Shown piece after piece: positions 45,481 through 54,340 of a stretch of 64,000 nucleotides of DNA (its first letter is position 1; every line of letters starts with the position of its first letter). The notes under the pieces were generated by a model. The model did not search any database, was not told the DNA's origin, and worked only from the letters and a program-made list of their open reading frames with translations. The translations under genes and the position numbers were made by a program. The DNA comes from Mangrovibacter phragmitis (GTDB lineage: Bacteria; Pseudomonadota; Gammaproteobacteria; Enterobacterales; Enterobacteriaceae), in NCBI RefSeq assembly GCF_001655675.1, contig NZ_LYRP01000033.1:1-64000 (forward strand), given 5' to 3'.

Positions 45481-47295
45481 GTGCGTATCGCCACAATCAC
45501 TAACTGGGCTTACGGCATTACCGTGGCATTCACGTTAATTTCTGGTGGTGCGTTGATTCTTGCCTCCCGGGCTGATACCGCTGAGCGCGAGGCGGTGGCG
45601 CAAAGAGCCTCGCTGGATGACCTCAGCGAGCAACTGGATAAAGATATTTACGGAGAAAGCGATCTTGCCCGCGACTATGTTATTGACCATGATCCGCAGG
45701 ATTTGCAGGCGTGGCAGCAATTACAGGTTGTTGAAAATAAAATGGAGATTCGGCTGGAACATTACCGGGTGCGGGGGATCCCCGACAGCGCGCTGGATAT
45801 ACTGCGCAAAGCGCTGGCGCAGAGCGATGCTTTAACAGCACTTCAGCGCCAGGCGATGGCTGAGAAAGATGGCGGGAATGACCATCAGGCGGTGAATTTA
45901 CTGTTTAACCGGGAATACCAACAGCAACTGGAACAAATAGATAGCGCGGTAACGTCGTTTTATAACCAGGTAAACGCCCAGGCGCAAAATATAGTGGTGC
46001 AAACCGGGAAAACGGCCCGCCAGCTACGCACCCTTTCTGAAGTTATCGTTGTGATGACATCCGGGTTATTTTTGCTGGTGCTCGGGGTGATTTTACGCCG
46101 CCGCTTATTACAACCTGTAGTTAAATTGAGTGATGTGGTCAGTCGCCTGGCGGCCCAGGACTATGCCGCTGAACCACCCGATTACCGCCAGATTGACGAA
46201 ATTGGCGATATGGCTCAGGCCCTGCGCATATTTCGTGAAAATGGCCTGGTGCGCCAGCAACTGGAGCAGGAGCGCGAAGCAGACCTCGCCCGGCGGCGTT
46301 TGTTGGCAACCATGGCTCAGCGCCTCCAGGCCTGTGAACATCGAAAAGATATCTGGCGGGTTGCGGGCGTCTTTGTGCCAGAAATCGCGCCAGGTATTGG
46401 TGGGCAGCTTTTTGTGCAAAAAAATGCTTCAGGTGAGATGCATTGTGTTGCCGCCTGGCAAGGTATGACACGCGATTCAGCGCCTTTTTTACCCCAGGCC
46501 TGTTGGGCGATTCGCCGTAGTCACCGCCACAGTGCCACTCTGTTGGGCCCGGATATGCGCTGCCTGCACTTGTCTGAATCTGGTGAAGACTCTCGCCATC
46601 ATGTTTGTGTGCCGTTAATGGCTTACGGGGAAAATATTGGTGTGATGGTGCTGCGCCAAAATGACCCGGAAGCTGAATTCCCGCTTCTGTATCTGGATTT
46701 GGTGGCAGAAACGCTGGCGCAGGCACTGACCAGCCAGAAATTGCGCGAAGCCTTGCAGGAAAAGGCGTTGTTTGATTCCCTTACCGGGTTGCGTAACCGC
46801 TATTATCTTGAAGACGCCCTGAAAAATTGCCTGGATCAGGCAAGCCAAAATTCGCAACCAGTCAGTTGCCTGATGGTGGATATTGATAATTTTAAACAAC
46901 TCAATGATAAGTTTGGCCATGAGGCGGGCGATGATGTGATTCGCCAGGTTGCGGCAACCCTTAAACGGGTGGTGGGCGAACGGGGCCATTTGTGGCGCTA
47001 CGGCGGAGAAGAATTTCTGATTTTGCTTCCTGAACTGAACAGCACGGCGGCAAAAAGCGTGGCATGCCAGGTGCTGGAGCATGTCGCAGCTATTAATCAG
47101 CTACCGGATTACCAACGCTTTGGTGCGGTTACTGTCTCTGTGGGCGTGTCAACCTGGCCGGAAGACGCCCGCCAGGAGCAACTGATCAGCCGTGCAGATG
47201 AAGCGTTGTATCATGCAAAACACCTGGGGAGGGCTCAGGTGGTGGTAGCCTCAGAGTTGCCGCCACCACCTGACGGGCTTGAAGTCACCGGGTGA
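45481..47295 (+). CDS. Membrane diguanylate cyclase (sensor, HAMP, GAF, GGDEF)
   Basis: 604 residues from the GTG at 45481 (GAGG 6 nt upstream); the ORF extends to an ATG at 45367 but that part lacks a ribosome site and starts at the edge of the GGDEF remnant. Domains: helix about 12-32, a helical extracytoplasmic region about 33-180, second helix about 190-210, HAMP-like, GAF-like (about 285-425), and GGDEF with LRNRYYLEDAL, DIDNFKQLNDKFGHEAGD and active-site RYGGEEF. The GGEEF signature indicates active synthesis of cyclic di-GMP. Signal unknown. It converges with dhaM; the stop codons abut. Confidence 0.9.
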   Translation: MRIATITNWAYGITVAFTLISGGALILASRADTAEREAVAQRASLDDLSEQLDKDIYGESDLARDYVIDHDPQDLQAWQQLQVVENKMEIRLEHYRVRGIPDSALDILRKALAQSDALTALQRQAMAEKDGGNDHQAVNLLFNREYQQQLEQIDSAVTSFYNQVNAQAQNIVVQTGKTARQLRTLSEVIVVMTSGLFLLVLGVILRRRLLQPVVKLSDVVSRLAAQDYAAEPPDYRQIDEIGDMAQALRIFRENGLVRQQLEQEREADLARRRLLATMAQRLQACEHRKDIWRVAGVFVPEIAPGIGGQLFVQKNASGEMHCVAAWQGMTRDSAPFLPQACWAIRRSHRHSATLLGPDMRCLHLSESGEDSRHHVCVPLMAYGENIGVMVLRQNDPEAEFPLLYLDLVAETLAQALTSQKLREALQEKALFDSLTGLRNRYYLEDALKNCLDQASQNSQPVSCLMVDIDNFKQLNDKFGHEAGDDVIRQVAATLKRVVGERGHLWRYGGEEFLILLPELNSTAAKSVACQVLEHVAAINQLPDYQRFGAVTVSVGVSTWPEDARQEQLISRADEALYHAKHLGRAQVVVASELPPPPDGLEVTG

Positions 47296-48729
47296 TCAGC
47301 ACTCAGCGCCCGGCCGGGTGATCTTGCCTGTACTGAATACACTAATGGCTTCGCCTTCCTGCCAGTTATCCAGTGTGTCTTCCAGCCCGGTCAGTATGAC
47401 GATGCCGCGCTGACGGGCAATAATGGCACTGTGGGATTGCGGGCTGCCGGCGCGCAGGCAAATAGCACGGACTTCATCCACAGGCAACTGCATCGCCAGT
47501 GACGGCCACAGGTTTTCAGCACACAATACGCTGCCCGCAGGGAAGGTTGGCACGGCAAGCGGTATACTGAGCAGGTGGCACAACGTGCGGTGCAAAATAT
47601 CGTCTATGTCAATATAACGTGCCTGTAAATAGGCATCGTCCAGCCCGCGGTAACTCTCTGCCACGCCGGATATCACCTGAAACCATGCCAGTGCGGCACT
47701 TTGTTGGTGCTGCTGCATGTGTGTGCGGGTTTCAGCCAGTAAATCCGGGTCATCCAGCAATGTATGCTGCCCACTGAAAATCGCGGCAATATCTGCCAGC
47801 CCGTCGTGTTCCGCCTGGTGAGCCAGAGCCAGAAGGTCATCCAGTGTATGGTTGATAGCCTGTTCCAGTGCGGAAAATGACGCTGTTGACCGGGACAGCG
47901 CTTCTGGCGTAAATGGCGCGTTGTCCTGTGCCAGCCAGTGAACAACACCCGTTATTTTGGCCGGTAATTCAGTGGCTGTACCTGCTGTGCCTGGTCTTTC
48001 ACCAAACTGGTTTTGTGCCAGAGCCAGAAACGCGTCAATGGCCGCCGCGGCATCCGGACCCTGGGCGATTAACCGCAATGTATCGCCACAGCGTACCTGG
48101 AGCAGGGCAATCTGGTTGAGGGTAATCGGCGAGATACATTTGCCGTCTTTCTCCAGCGACAGAGCGGCATTAAACCCACTCAGCGCTGCCACCAGGTGGG
48201 CCGCCGGGCGCACATGCAGCCCATGAGGGTTAGTGACCACCCAACTGGCTGTCATGGCGCTCTCACCTGGTGCCTGCGCCAGCGCAACCGGTGGAGGCAA
48301 TGGTGCGTTCTCTTCCACCCCTAACTGGGCACGCTTTGCCTGCAGTGCATTTTCTGCTTCAGCTTTTACGCGCTCGATACTGGCTCCTGTAGCGGCAATG
48401 CTGGCTGCTGCCAGCGCCCCTTCCACCAGAGGTGCGGCACAGAGTGTGACTTTGGCTGCGACCTCCGGGTCAAGCAGTTCCAGCGCTGTTTCAGCGCTGA
48501 GCAGGGCGCTACCCATATCCATCAACACCAGAATATGGGCAGTATCGGCAACGGAGTTGATGGCATCCATCACTTTTACCGGATCGGTGCCGATGGGGAA
48601 GTCCGGGTCATCCAACCCGGCGGCGACAGCTATCCGGCAGTTCGTTTTCCCCTGCAACATTTGTTGCGACAACGCACACACGCCTTCACCCAAAGCGGCA
48701 CTGTGTGAAACGATAACCAGATTAACCAT
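47296..48729 (-). CDS. dhaM: PTS-dependent dihydroxyacetone kinase phosphoryl donor DhaM
   Basis: 477 residues against 472 in E. coli. Three phosphoryl-transfer modules in order: an EIIA-Man-like domain with H9 (VIVSHS), an HPr-like domain (VVTNPHGLHVRPAAHLVAAL), and an N-terminal EI-like domain with GSPQSHSAIIARQRG. Phosphate flows from PEP through EI and HPr to DhaM and then to DhaL-ADP. Last gene of dhaKLM, 3 bp after dhaL. The EI module is truncated as in E. coli, so it cannot bind PEP itself. Confidence 0.95.
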   Translation of the reverse strand: MVNLVIVSHSAALGEGVCALSQQMLQGKTNCRIAVAAGLDDPDFPIGTDPVKVMDAINSVADTAHILVLMDMGSALLSAETALELLDPEVAAKVTLCAAPLVEGALAAASIAATGASIERVKAEAENALQAKRAQLGVEENAPLPPPVALAQAPGESAMTASWVVTNPHGLHVRPAAHLVAALSGFNAALSLEKDGKCISPITLNQIALLQVRCGDTLRLIAQGPDAAAAIDAFLALAQNQFGERPGTAGTATELPAKITGVVHWLAQDNAPFTPEALSRSTASFSALEQAINHTLDDLLALAHQAEHDGLADIAAIFSGQHTLLDDPDLLAETRTHMQQHQQSAALAWFQVISGVAESYRGLDDAYLQARYIDIDDILHRTLCHLLSIPLAVPTFPAGSVLCAENLWPSLAMQLPVDEVRAICLRAGSPQSHSAIIARQRGIVILTGLEDTLDNWQEGEAISVFSTGKITRPGAEC

Positions 48730-48732
48730 ATC

Positions 48733-49380
48733 TCATACTCCCTGTGGCTGTGCGGCTTGTGCCAGCGCCTGCATCATAAACATCACTGAGGTTGCCCCCG
48801 GGTCCTGATGGCCAATACTGCGCTCACCCAGATAGCTGGCACGGCCTTTGCGCGCCTGCATGGTAATTGTGCTGTGCGCTGCTTCTTCAGCACACCTGCT
48901 GGCGGCAGCGAGCGCATCATTCAGAGGTATCTGTTGCAGGCTGGACTGGCGTAAACTTTCAACCACCGGCCACCAGACATCACACATGGTTTTGTCTCCT
49001 GGCTCGGCTTTGCCACGGCTGGCAACACCTGCGGCACCTTCCTGAATGACCTGAGTCAGTTCCTCCAGGGTAAGTGCCTGGTGTGCCTGAGCGGGTTGGG
49101 CTGCGCGCATAAAAAAGGTACCAAATAGTGGGCCGCTGGCACCGCCCACGCTTGAAAGCAGCGTCATGCCGGTATTTTTTAATATAAAACCGATGTCTTT
49201 ATCGGCCACTGCCGGGAGTTTCTCTGCCACTTTATTAAACCCACGGTGCATATTCAGACCGTGGTCGGCATCGCCGATTTCTCTGTCCAGCCCGGTCAGA
49301 AAGTCACTTTCCCGAGTGAATACTTCAGTACACAGCGTTAACCAGTTGACGATTTGTTCACGGCTTAATGACTGGCTCAT
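48733..49380 (-). CDS. dhaL: Dihydroxyacetone kinase ADP-binding subunit DhaL
   Basis: 215 residues from the ATG at 49380 (GGAG 7 nt upstream), against 210 in E. coli. The Asp residues in DREIGDADHGLNMHRG bind the two Mg ions that hold ADP; GGASGPLFGTFF and the C-terminal SYLGERSIGHQDPGA loop are conserved. ADP stays bound as a cofactor and is rephosphorylated by DhaM. It starts 2 bp after dhaK ends. Confidence 0.95.
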   Translation of the reverse strand: MSQSLSREQIVNWLTLCTEVFTRESDFLTGLDREIGDADHGLNMHRGFNKVAEKLPAVADKDIGFILKNTGMTLLSSVGGASGPLFGTFFMRAAQPAQAHQALTLEELTQVIQEGAAGVASRGKAEPGDKTMCDVWWPVVESLRQSSLQQIPLNDALAAASRCAEEAAHSTITMQARKGRASYLGERSIGHQDPGATSVMFMMQALAQAAQPQGV

Positions 49381-49382
49381 GA

Positions 49383-50453
49383 TTATTCTCCCCATCTCAG
49401 TGCAGGTGTGTTGACTGGCGCATCCCACAATGACAGCAGGTCATCATCTACTTTTAATAAGGTAATGGAGACGCCGGACATATCCAGGGAGGTACAGTAA
49501 GACCCCACCAGGTTGCGCTCAATGATTAGCCCGGCTTGCTGGCAACAGTGTGCCAGCCGGTCATAAACACCATACAATTCAGACAGTGGCGTTGCGCCAA
49601 GGTTGTTCACCAGGGCAATAACCCGGTCGCCCTGTTGTAACGCTTGTTTTTGTTCTGTGTGTTCCTGCCATTCACCCTGGCTGCAGTCCCACTGGCGCAG
49701 GGTGCGTTGCCAGGTACCATTTTCCAGCAGTGTGGCGAACATGGCATCGACAGTATCGTTAAGGTTGGTAAACGCCCGGCGATCAATGCCGGGTTCACCA
49801 TGAATACCCACGCCGAACTCCATTTCATGTTCATTCAGGGTAAACGACGGCGTTCCGGCAGCTGGTACGGTACAGGCACTGAGTGCAATACCAATCGAAT
49901 GCCCCTGATTATTAATTTGCCAGCCTAACTGCGCACACTGGCTTAATGAATCACCACGCTGTGCGGCCGCGCCCAACAGCTTTTCAATCAGCACTGTGTT
50001 CGCCACACCCCGGCGCCCTGCGGTATACAGGCTGTCTTTTACTGCCACGTCATCATCAACTATCACCGTCGCGACCCGCACACCACTCTCGTGTAGTAAT
50101 TCTGCCGCGGTTTCAAAATTGAGAATATCGCCAGTGTAGTTTTTGACTATCATCAGTACGCCTTCACCGCCATCTATTGCCTGGGCGCACTCGAAAATTT
50201 TATCCGGAGTGGGTGAGGTGAAAATTTCTCCCGGGCAGGCACCGCTCAACATTCCTTTGCCGACATAGCCACAATGCATTGGTTCATGCCCGCTTCCACC
50301 GCCAGACAGCAGCGCCACTTTACCACTCACGGGGGCATCGGCCCGGGTGACATAAAGTGGATCCGGGTGCAAGCGCAATGTGGGGTGCGCTTTTACCAAA
50401 CCGGTAAGTTGTTCCGTTAGCACAGTTTCAACATCATTAATCAGTTTTTTCAT
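49383..50453 (-). CDS. dhaK: Dihydroxyacetone kinase substrate-binding subunit DhaK
   Basis: 356 residues, same length class as E. coli DhaK. Dihydroxyacetone binds covalently to H218 in GVGIHGEPG, at the identical position to E. coli. SGGGSGHEPMHCGYVGKGMLSGACPGE forms the substrate loop. It also acts as co-regulator of DhaR in E. coli. First gene of the operon; two palindromic sites lie about 105-150 bp upstream. Confidence 0.96.
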   Translation of the reverse strand: MKKLINDVETVLTEQLTGLVKAHPTLRLHPDPLYVTRADAPVSGKVALLSGGGSGHEPMHCGYVGKGMLSGACPGEIFTSPTPDKIFECAQAIDGGEGVLMIVKNYTGDILNFETAAELLHESGVRVATVIVDDDVAVKDSLYTAGRRGVANTVLIEKLLGAAAQRGDSLSQCAQLGWQINNQGHSIGIALSACTVPAAGTPSFTLNEHEMEFGVGIHGEPGIDRRAFTNLNDTVDAMFATLLENGTWQRTLRQWDCSQGEWQEHTEQKQALQQGDRVIALVNNLGATPLSELYGVYDRLAHCCQQAGLIIERNLVGSYCTSLDMSGVSITLLKVDDDLLSLWDAPVNTPALRWGE

Positions 50454-50558
50454 TTTGTTTGATGCTCCATTTCAGGGGGGCTGGTTGACAGAGAGTTTCT
50501 TATGTTCACCACATTATTCTTGCCTGGGCTTTCGTGAAATAAAAAAACCAAAAATGGC

Positions 50559-50604
50559 GTTCCATTATGGAACTCAAAAATAAATATATGTTCCATTATG
50601 AAAC
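50559..50604. promoter_or_regulatory. Operator pair on the dhaK side
   Basis: Two 15-bp palindromes: GTTCCATTATGGAAC at 50559-50573 (perfect 7-bp arms) and GTTCCATTATGAAAC at 50590-50604, centres 31 bp apart, about three helical turns. Same family as the pair at 50844-50890. DhaR is the likely binder. Confidence 0.7.
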
Positions 50605-51065
50605 GTATGTTGGTTGCTGAAATAAAAACTGCGACTGATGTCAAATAAACTAATGCCAGACCAGGTTTGTTATGCCAGAAATACAAGGTTTATTGTGAAT
50701 GAGGCGGGTGGTTACTCTTTTTCTGTGTATGCCTCTCCGTGGTTTTTACTCTAAAGGAACAAACTAAACCCGGCTGTAGCAGGCGGTTTTCCCATTTTTG
50801 AGTGATGTCTGGATCGCAATTTCGCCTGGTTTTTTGGATATCTGTTTCTGATTGAAACGCAGTATTTATTAATTTGTTTCAAAATGAAACGTTAATATTT
50901 TTTGTTTTTTATCTTTTGGTGAGGGCCAGAATGACATCAGTGCATTAAACAGTGAAAGGATATGGCCCAATTAATGCCGGAGCGCTGAGGTGAAACAAGG
51001 GTTATTACAACCCGATTCCGGTCGTAATACGGGCAAGAAAACAACCTGGTTGTGGAGGATAACCA
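50605..51065. other. Divergent dhaK-gldA control region
   Basis: Non-coding; contains the gldA-side operators at 50844-50890 and an otherwise AT-rich stretch. No ORF with credible start signals. GGAGG precedes the gldA ATG. Confidence 0.5.
50844..50890. promoter_or_regulatory. Operator pair on the gldA side
   Basis: GTTTCTGATTGAAAC at 50844-50858 and GTTTCAAAATGAAAC at 50876-50890, centres 32 bp apart. They share the consensus GTTYC-N5-GRAAC with the dhaK-side pair and lie about 175-220 bp upstream of gldA. Confidence 0.7.
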
Positions 51066-52163
51066 ATGCTCAATGTAATTCAGTCCCCTTCTAAATACTT
51101 GCAAGGCCCGGATGCAGCAGCACTGTTTGGCGAGTATGCCAAAAACCTTGCAGACAGTTTCTTCGTGATTGCCGATGATCTGGTCATGAAACTGGCCGGA
51201 GAAAAAGTGATGAATGGCCTGCACCGTAATGACATTCAATGCCATGCCGAACGTTTTGGTGGCGAATGCAGCCACAATGAAATTAACCGCCTGATAGCAC
51301 TGATGAAAGCCCAGGGAAGTAAAGGCGTCATTGGCGTTGGTGGCGGGAAAACACTCGATACCGCGAAAGCCATGGGTTACTACCTGCATATGCCGGTGAT
51401 TGTAGTGCCCACTATTGCTTCTACTGATGCACCAACCAGTGCATTATCCGTGATTTATTCCGATCAGGGCGAGTTTGAAGAATATCTTATTTACCCGAAA
51501 AACCCCGATATGGTGGTAATGGACACCGCCATTATTGCGAAAGCGCCGGTGCGCCTGCTGGTGGCGGGGATGGGGGACGCGCTTTCCACCTGGTTTGAAG
51601 CCAAAGCCTGTTATGACGCCCATGCTGTGAGCATGGCCGGGGGGCAGTCTACTGCCGCGGCTCTTAGTCTTGCCCGCCTGTGCTATGACACTTTACTGGC
51701 GGAAGGGGAGAAAGCACGCCTTGCCGCCCAGGCGGGCGTGGTAACTACGGCGCTGGAACGGATTATTGAAGCCAATACTTACCTGAGTGGTATCGGTTTT
51801 GAAAGTAGTGGCCTTGCGGCGGCTCACGCCATTCATAATGGGTTTACTGTGCTGGAGTCCTGCCACCATTTGTATCATGGTGAAAAAGTGGCTTTCGGGA
51901 CACTTGCTCAACTGGTGCTGCAAAATAGCCCAATGGAAGAGCTGGAAACCGTACTGGGCTTCTGCCACCGGGTCGGTCTGCCGGTTACTTTGGCTGAAAT
52001 GGGTGTCACTACCGATATTGAAAACAGCATTATGGCGGTAGCGAAAGCCAGTTGTGCTGAAGGTGAAACCATCCATAATATGCCGTTCCCGGTTACTCCT
52101 GAACAGGTTTATGGTGCCATCCTGACCGCCGATTTACTCGGCCAGCAGTGGCTGACGAAGTAA
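51066..52163 (+). CDS. gldA: Glycerol dehydrogenase
   Basis: 365 residues against 367 in E. coli GldA. An iron-type alcohol dehydrogenase fold using zinc; GVGGGKTLDTAKAMGY is the NAD site, and DALSTWFEAKA, AAHAIHNGF and HGEKVAFGTLAQLVLQ carry the metal ligands. It oxidises glycerol to dihydroxyacetone, which DhaKLM then phosphorylates, so enzyme and kinase are divergently transcribed from one control region. GGAGG precedes the ATG. Confidence 0.96.
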   Translation: MLNVIQSPSKYLQGPDAAALFGEYAKNLADSFFVIADDLVMKLAGEKVMNGLHRNDIQCHAERFGGECSHNEINRLIALMKAQGSKGVIGVGGGKTLDTAKAMGYYLHMPVIVVPTIASTDAPTSALSVIYSDQGEFEEYLIYPKNPDMVVMDTAIIAKAPVRLLVAGMGDALSTWFEAKACYDAHAVSMAGGQSTAAALSLARLCYDTLLAEGEKARLAAQAGVVTTALERIIEANTYLSGIGFESSGLAAAHAIHNGFTVLESCHHLYHGEKVAFGTLAQLVLQNSPMEELETVLGFCHRVGLPVTLAEMGVTTDIENSIMAVAKASCAEGETIHNMPFPVTPEQVYGAILTADLLGQQWLTK

Positions 52164-52170
52164 GATTATT

Positions 52171-52198
52171 CCCCCGCCATCAGGAAACTGGCGGGGGA
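52171..52198 (+). terminator. Hairpin after gldA
   Basis: Perfect 9-bp stem CCCCCGCCA/TGGCGGGGG; followed by ATTAAC, so a weak T-tract. Separates gldA from dhaR. Confidence 0.55.
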
Positions 52199-52392
52199 TT
52201 AACAGAAATATGATCCGTCTCGCCCCCTTTTTTTGCCAGGCAGGGATAATAATGGCCTGATATTCTTCACTCTTCGAATTGCAGTTATGCTGGCTGCTCT
52301 CATCACCTGGTCACTGGCGGGTGCCAGCCTCTGAGGTGTTTGCCTCGCTGTAACTCGAATTATTTTGCTTCCAGGCAGCTACCGGATCCCGC

Positions 52393-54306
52393 ATGACAGA
52401 TATCGTAACGTCCACGTCTGAATATCCGCCTTATATCCATGAATCCTGGCATCGCTGTGCCGCGATGATGCACCCGGAAACCTGGCGCCAGCCGCACCGG
52501 GCTCTGGGCGTTACATTTCGTTCTATTTGCCAGCGCAAAGCTGCGTTAATAACCATTGCTCAGGCGGCACTGGAAGATGCGCTGGAGTTTATGGACCGGC
52601 GGCATTGCGCACTACTGGTGCTGGATGAGTCTGCCTGTTTGCTGGAAAGTTGCGGGCACCCACAGACGTTAGCCGCGCTGGCTGAACTGGGCTTCAGCGC
52701 CGGGTGCTATTGTTCGGAAAGCATTATTGGCAGTTGTGCGTTATCCCTTGCCGCTCAACTGGGCCAGCCGGTTAAAACCACAGGTCGTGCGCATTTTAAA
52801 CAGGCGTTGTTTGACTGGTGTTTTTGTGCCACGCCGGTATTTGATAACCACGGGCGGCTGGCGGGTTCTGTGGCACTGGTGTGCCGGAGTGAAGAAACTT
52901 GTCCCGGTGACTTGCCACTGACGCTGGCCATTGCCCGTGAAGTGGGCAACTCATTGTTGACCGACAGCCTGCTGGCAGAGTCAAATCGCCACTTAAACCA
53001 ACTTTATGGTTTGCTGGAAAGTATGAACGACGGCGTACTGGCCTGGGATTCTCAAGGTATTGTGCAGTTTCTGAATCCGCAGGCGGCCGAATTATTGCTG
53101 TTACAGCCGCAACTGAGCCAGGGACAACCGTTACAGGAACTGATTACATTACCGGCATTACTACGCAGAAGTATTCGTAAGCGTCAGCGCCTGAACCATG
53201 TTGAAGTCACTTTTGAGAGCCAGCACCAGTTCATTGACCTGGTGGTGACGCTCAAGCCCATTCATGATGCTCAGGGCGACAGTTTTATTTTGCTGTTGCA
53301 TCCGCCTGAGCAGATGCGCCAGTTAATGACCAGCCAGATAAGCCGGGTCAGCCATACTTTCGAACAAATGCCTCAGCAGGACGCCGATTCACGGCGTTTG
53401 GTGCACTTTGGGCGTCAGGCGGCAAAAGGCAATTTTCCGGTCTTACTGACTGGTGAAGAAGGTGTGGGGAAAACCAGGCTCAGTGAAGCTATTCATAATG
53501 AAACCCGCCAGGCGGGTGGGCCATATATTGCCATTAACTGCCAGCGTTTTGCCGACCCGGACGCGGTGGCCGATTTCCTGGGTACTGGTCCAACAGATGA
53601 GCAAAACGGCCAGTTAAGTAAGCCTGAACTGGCTCATGGTGGAACGCTCTTTTTGGATAATATTGAATTTTTACCGGGAGAGATTCAGTCGGCGCTATTG
53701 CAGGTTATCAAGCAAGGTATGGTTACCCGCCTGGGTTCCCAGCGCATGATCCCGGTGGATGTCAAAATCGTGGCGGCGACAGGGCAAAACCTGGAAGACC
53801 GGGTGGCGCAAAAACAGTTCAGCCGTCAGTTGTATTACGCTTTCCATGCCTTTGAAATTCACATTCCGCCACTGCGCCAGCGTAAAGCCAGTATTGAGAA
53901 ACTGGTGCGCCATAAACTGGCGCAGCTGGAAAAGCCTTTCGCTGTCCGTTACCGAATTGATGATGAAGTACTGGCTCAGCTGGCGGATTATACCTGGCCT
54001 GGTAATGACTTTGAGCTGAATACCGTGGTCGAAAATATGGCAATGCGCAGTGATAATGGGCGTATCCGGCTAAGTAACTTACCCGATTATTTATTGAGTA
54101 TTTCTGCATCCGGTGAATCGACCTGGCCTGCCATGGCGTCGGGCTTATCTTTTCCGGCAATAGAACGGGATGCCATCGTACATGCAGCCAGAGTGACACA
54201 GGGACGGGTTCTTGAAATGTCACGCCTGCTTAATATTGGCCGTACCACGTTGTGGCGCAAAATGAAGCAGTACCATATTGATGCCAGGCAATTTCGGGAA
54301 CGATAA
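52393..54306 (+). CDS. dhaR: Transcriptional activator DhaR
   Basis: 637 residues. An N-terminal GAF-like sensor (about 60-190), a PAS domain (about 200-310), an AAA+ domain with Walker A TGEEGVGKTRL and Walker B GGTLFLDNIE, and a C-terminal Fis-type HTH (RDAIVHAARVTQGRVLEMSRLLNIGRTTLWRKMKQY). It looks like a sigma-54 enhancer-binding protein but lacks the GAFTGA loop, as E. coli DhaR does, so it should work with sigma-70. In E. coli DhaL-ADP stimulates it and DhaK antagonises it. Likely targets are the dhaK and gldA promoters. Confidence 0.94.
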   Translation: MTDIVTSTSEYPPYIHESWHRCAAMMHPETWRQPHRALGVTFRSICQRKAALITIAQAALEDALEFMDRRHCALLVLDESACLLESCGHPQTLAALAELGFSAGCYCSESIIGSCALSLAAQLGQPVKTTGRAHFKQALFDWCFCATPVFDNHGRLAGSVALVCRSEETCPGDLPLTLAIAREVGNSLLTDSLLAESNRHLNQLYGLLESMNDGVLAWDSQGIVQFLNPQAAELLLLQPQLSQGQPLQELITLPALLRRSIRKRQRLNHVEVTFESQHQFIDLVVTLKPIHDAQGDSFILLLHPPEQMRQLMTSQISRVSHTFEQMPQQDADSRRLVHFGRQAAKGNFPVLLTGEEGVGKTRLSEAIHNETRQAGGPYIAINCQRFADPDAVADFLGTGPTDEQNGQLSKPELAHGGTLFLDNIEFLPGEIQSALLQVIKQGMVTRLGSQRMIPVDVKIVAATGQNLEDRVAQKQFSRQLYYAFHAFEIHIPPLRQRKASIEKLVRHKLAQLEKPFAVRYRIDDEVLAQLADYTWPGNDFELNTVVENMAMRSDNGRIRLSNLPDYLLSISASGESTWPAMASGLSFPAIERDAIVHAARVTQGRVLEMSRLLNIGRTTLWRKMKQYHIDARQFRER

Positions 54307-54307
54307 A

Positions 54308-54332
54308 CCCCGCCAGAAGCCAGCCAGCGGGG
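54308..54332. terminator. Terminator between dhaR and the acuI-like gene
   Basis: Stem CCCCGC/GCGGGG with a 13-nt loop, between two convergent genes. No strong T-tract. Confidence 0.45.
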
Positions 54333-54340
54333 CAGAGTGT

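Noticed and set aside
46139-46726. 195-codon minus-strand ORF inside the diguanylate cyclase
   Set aside because: Pro/His-rich frame shadow of a well-supported gene.
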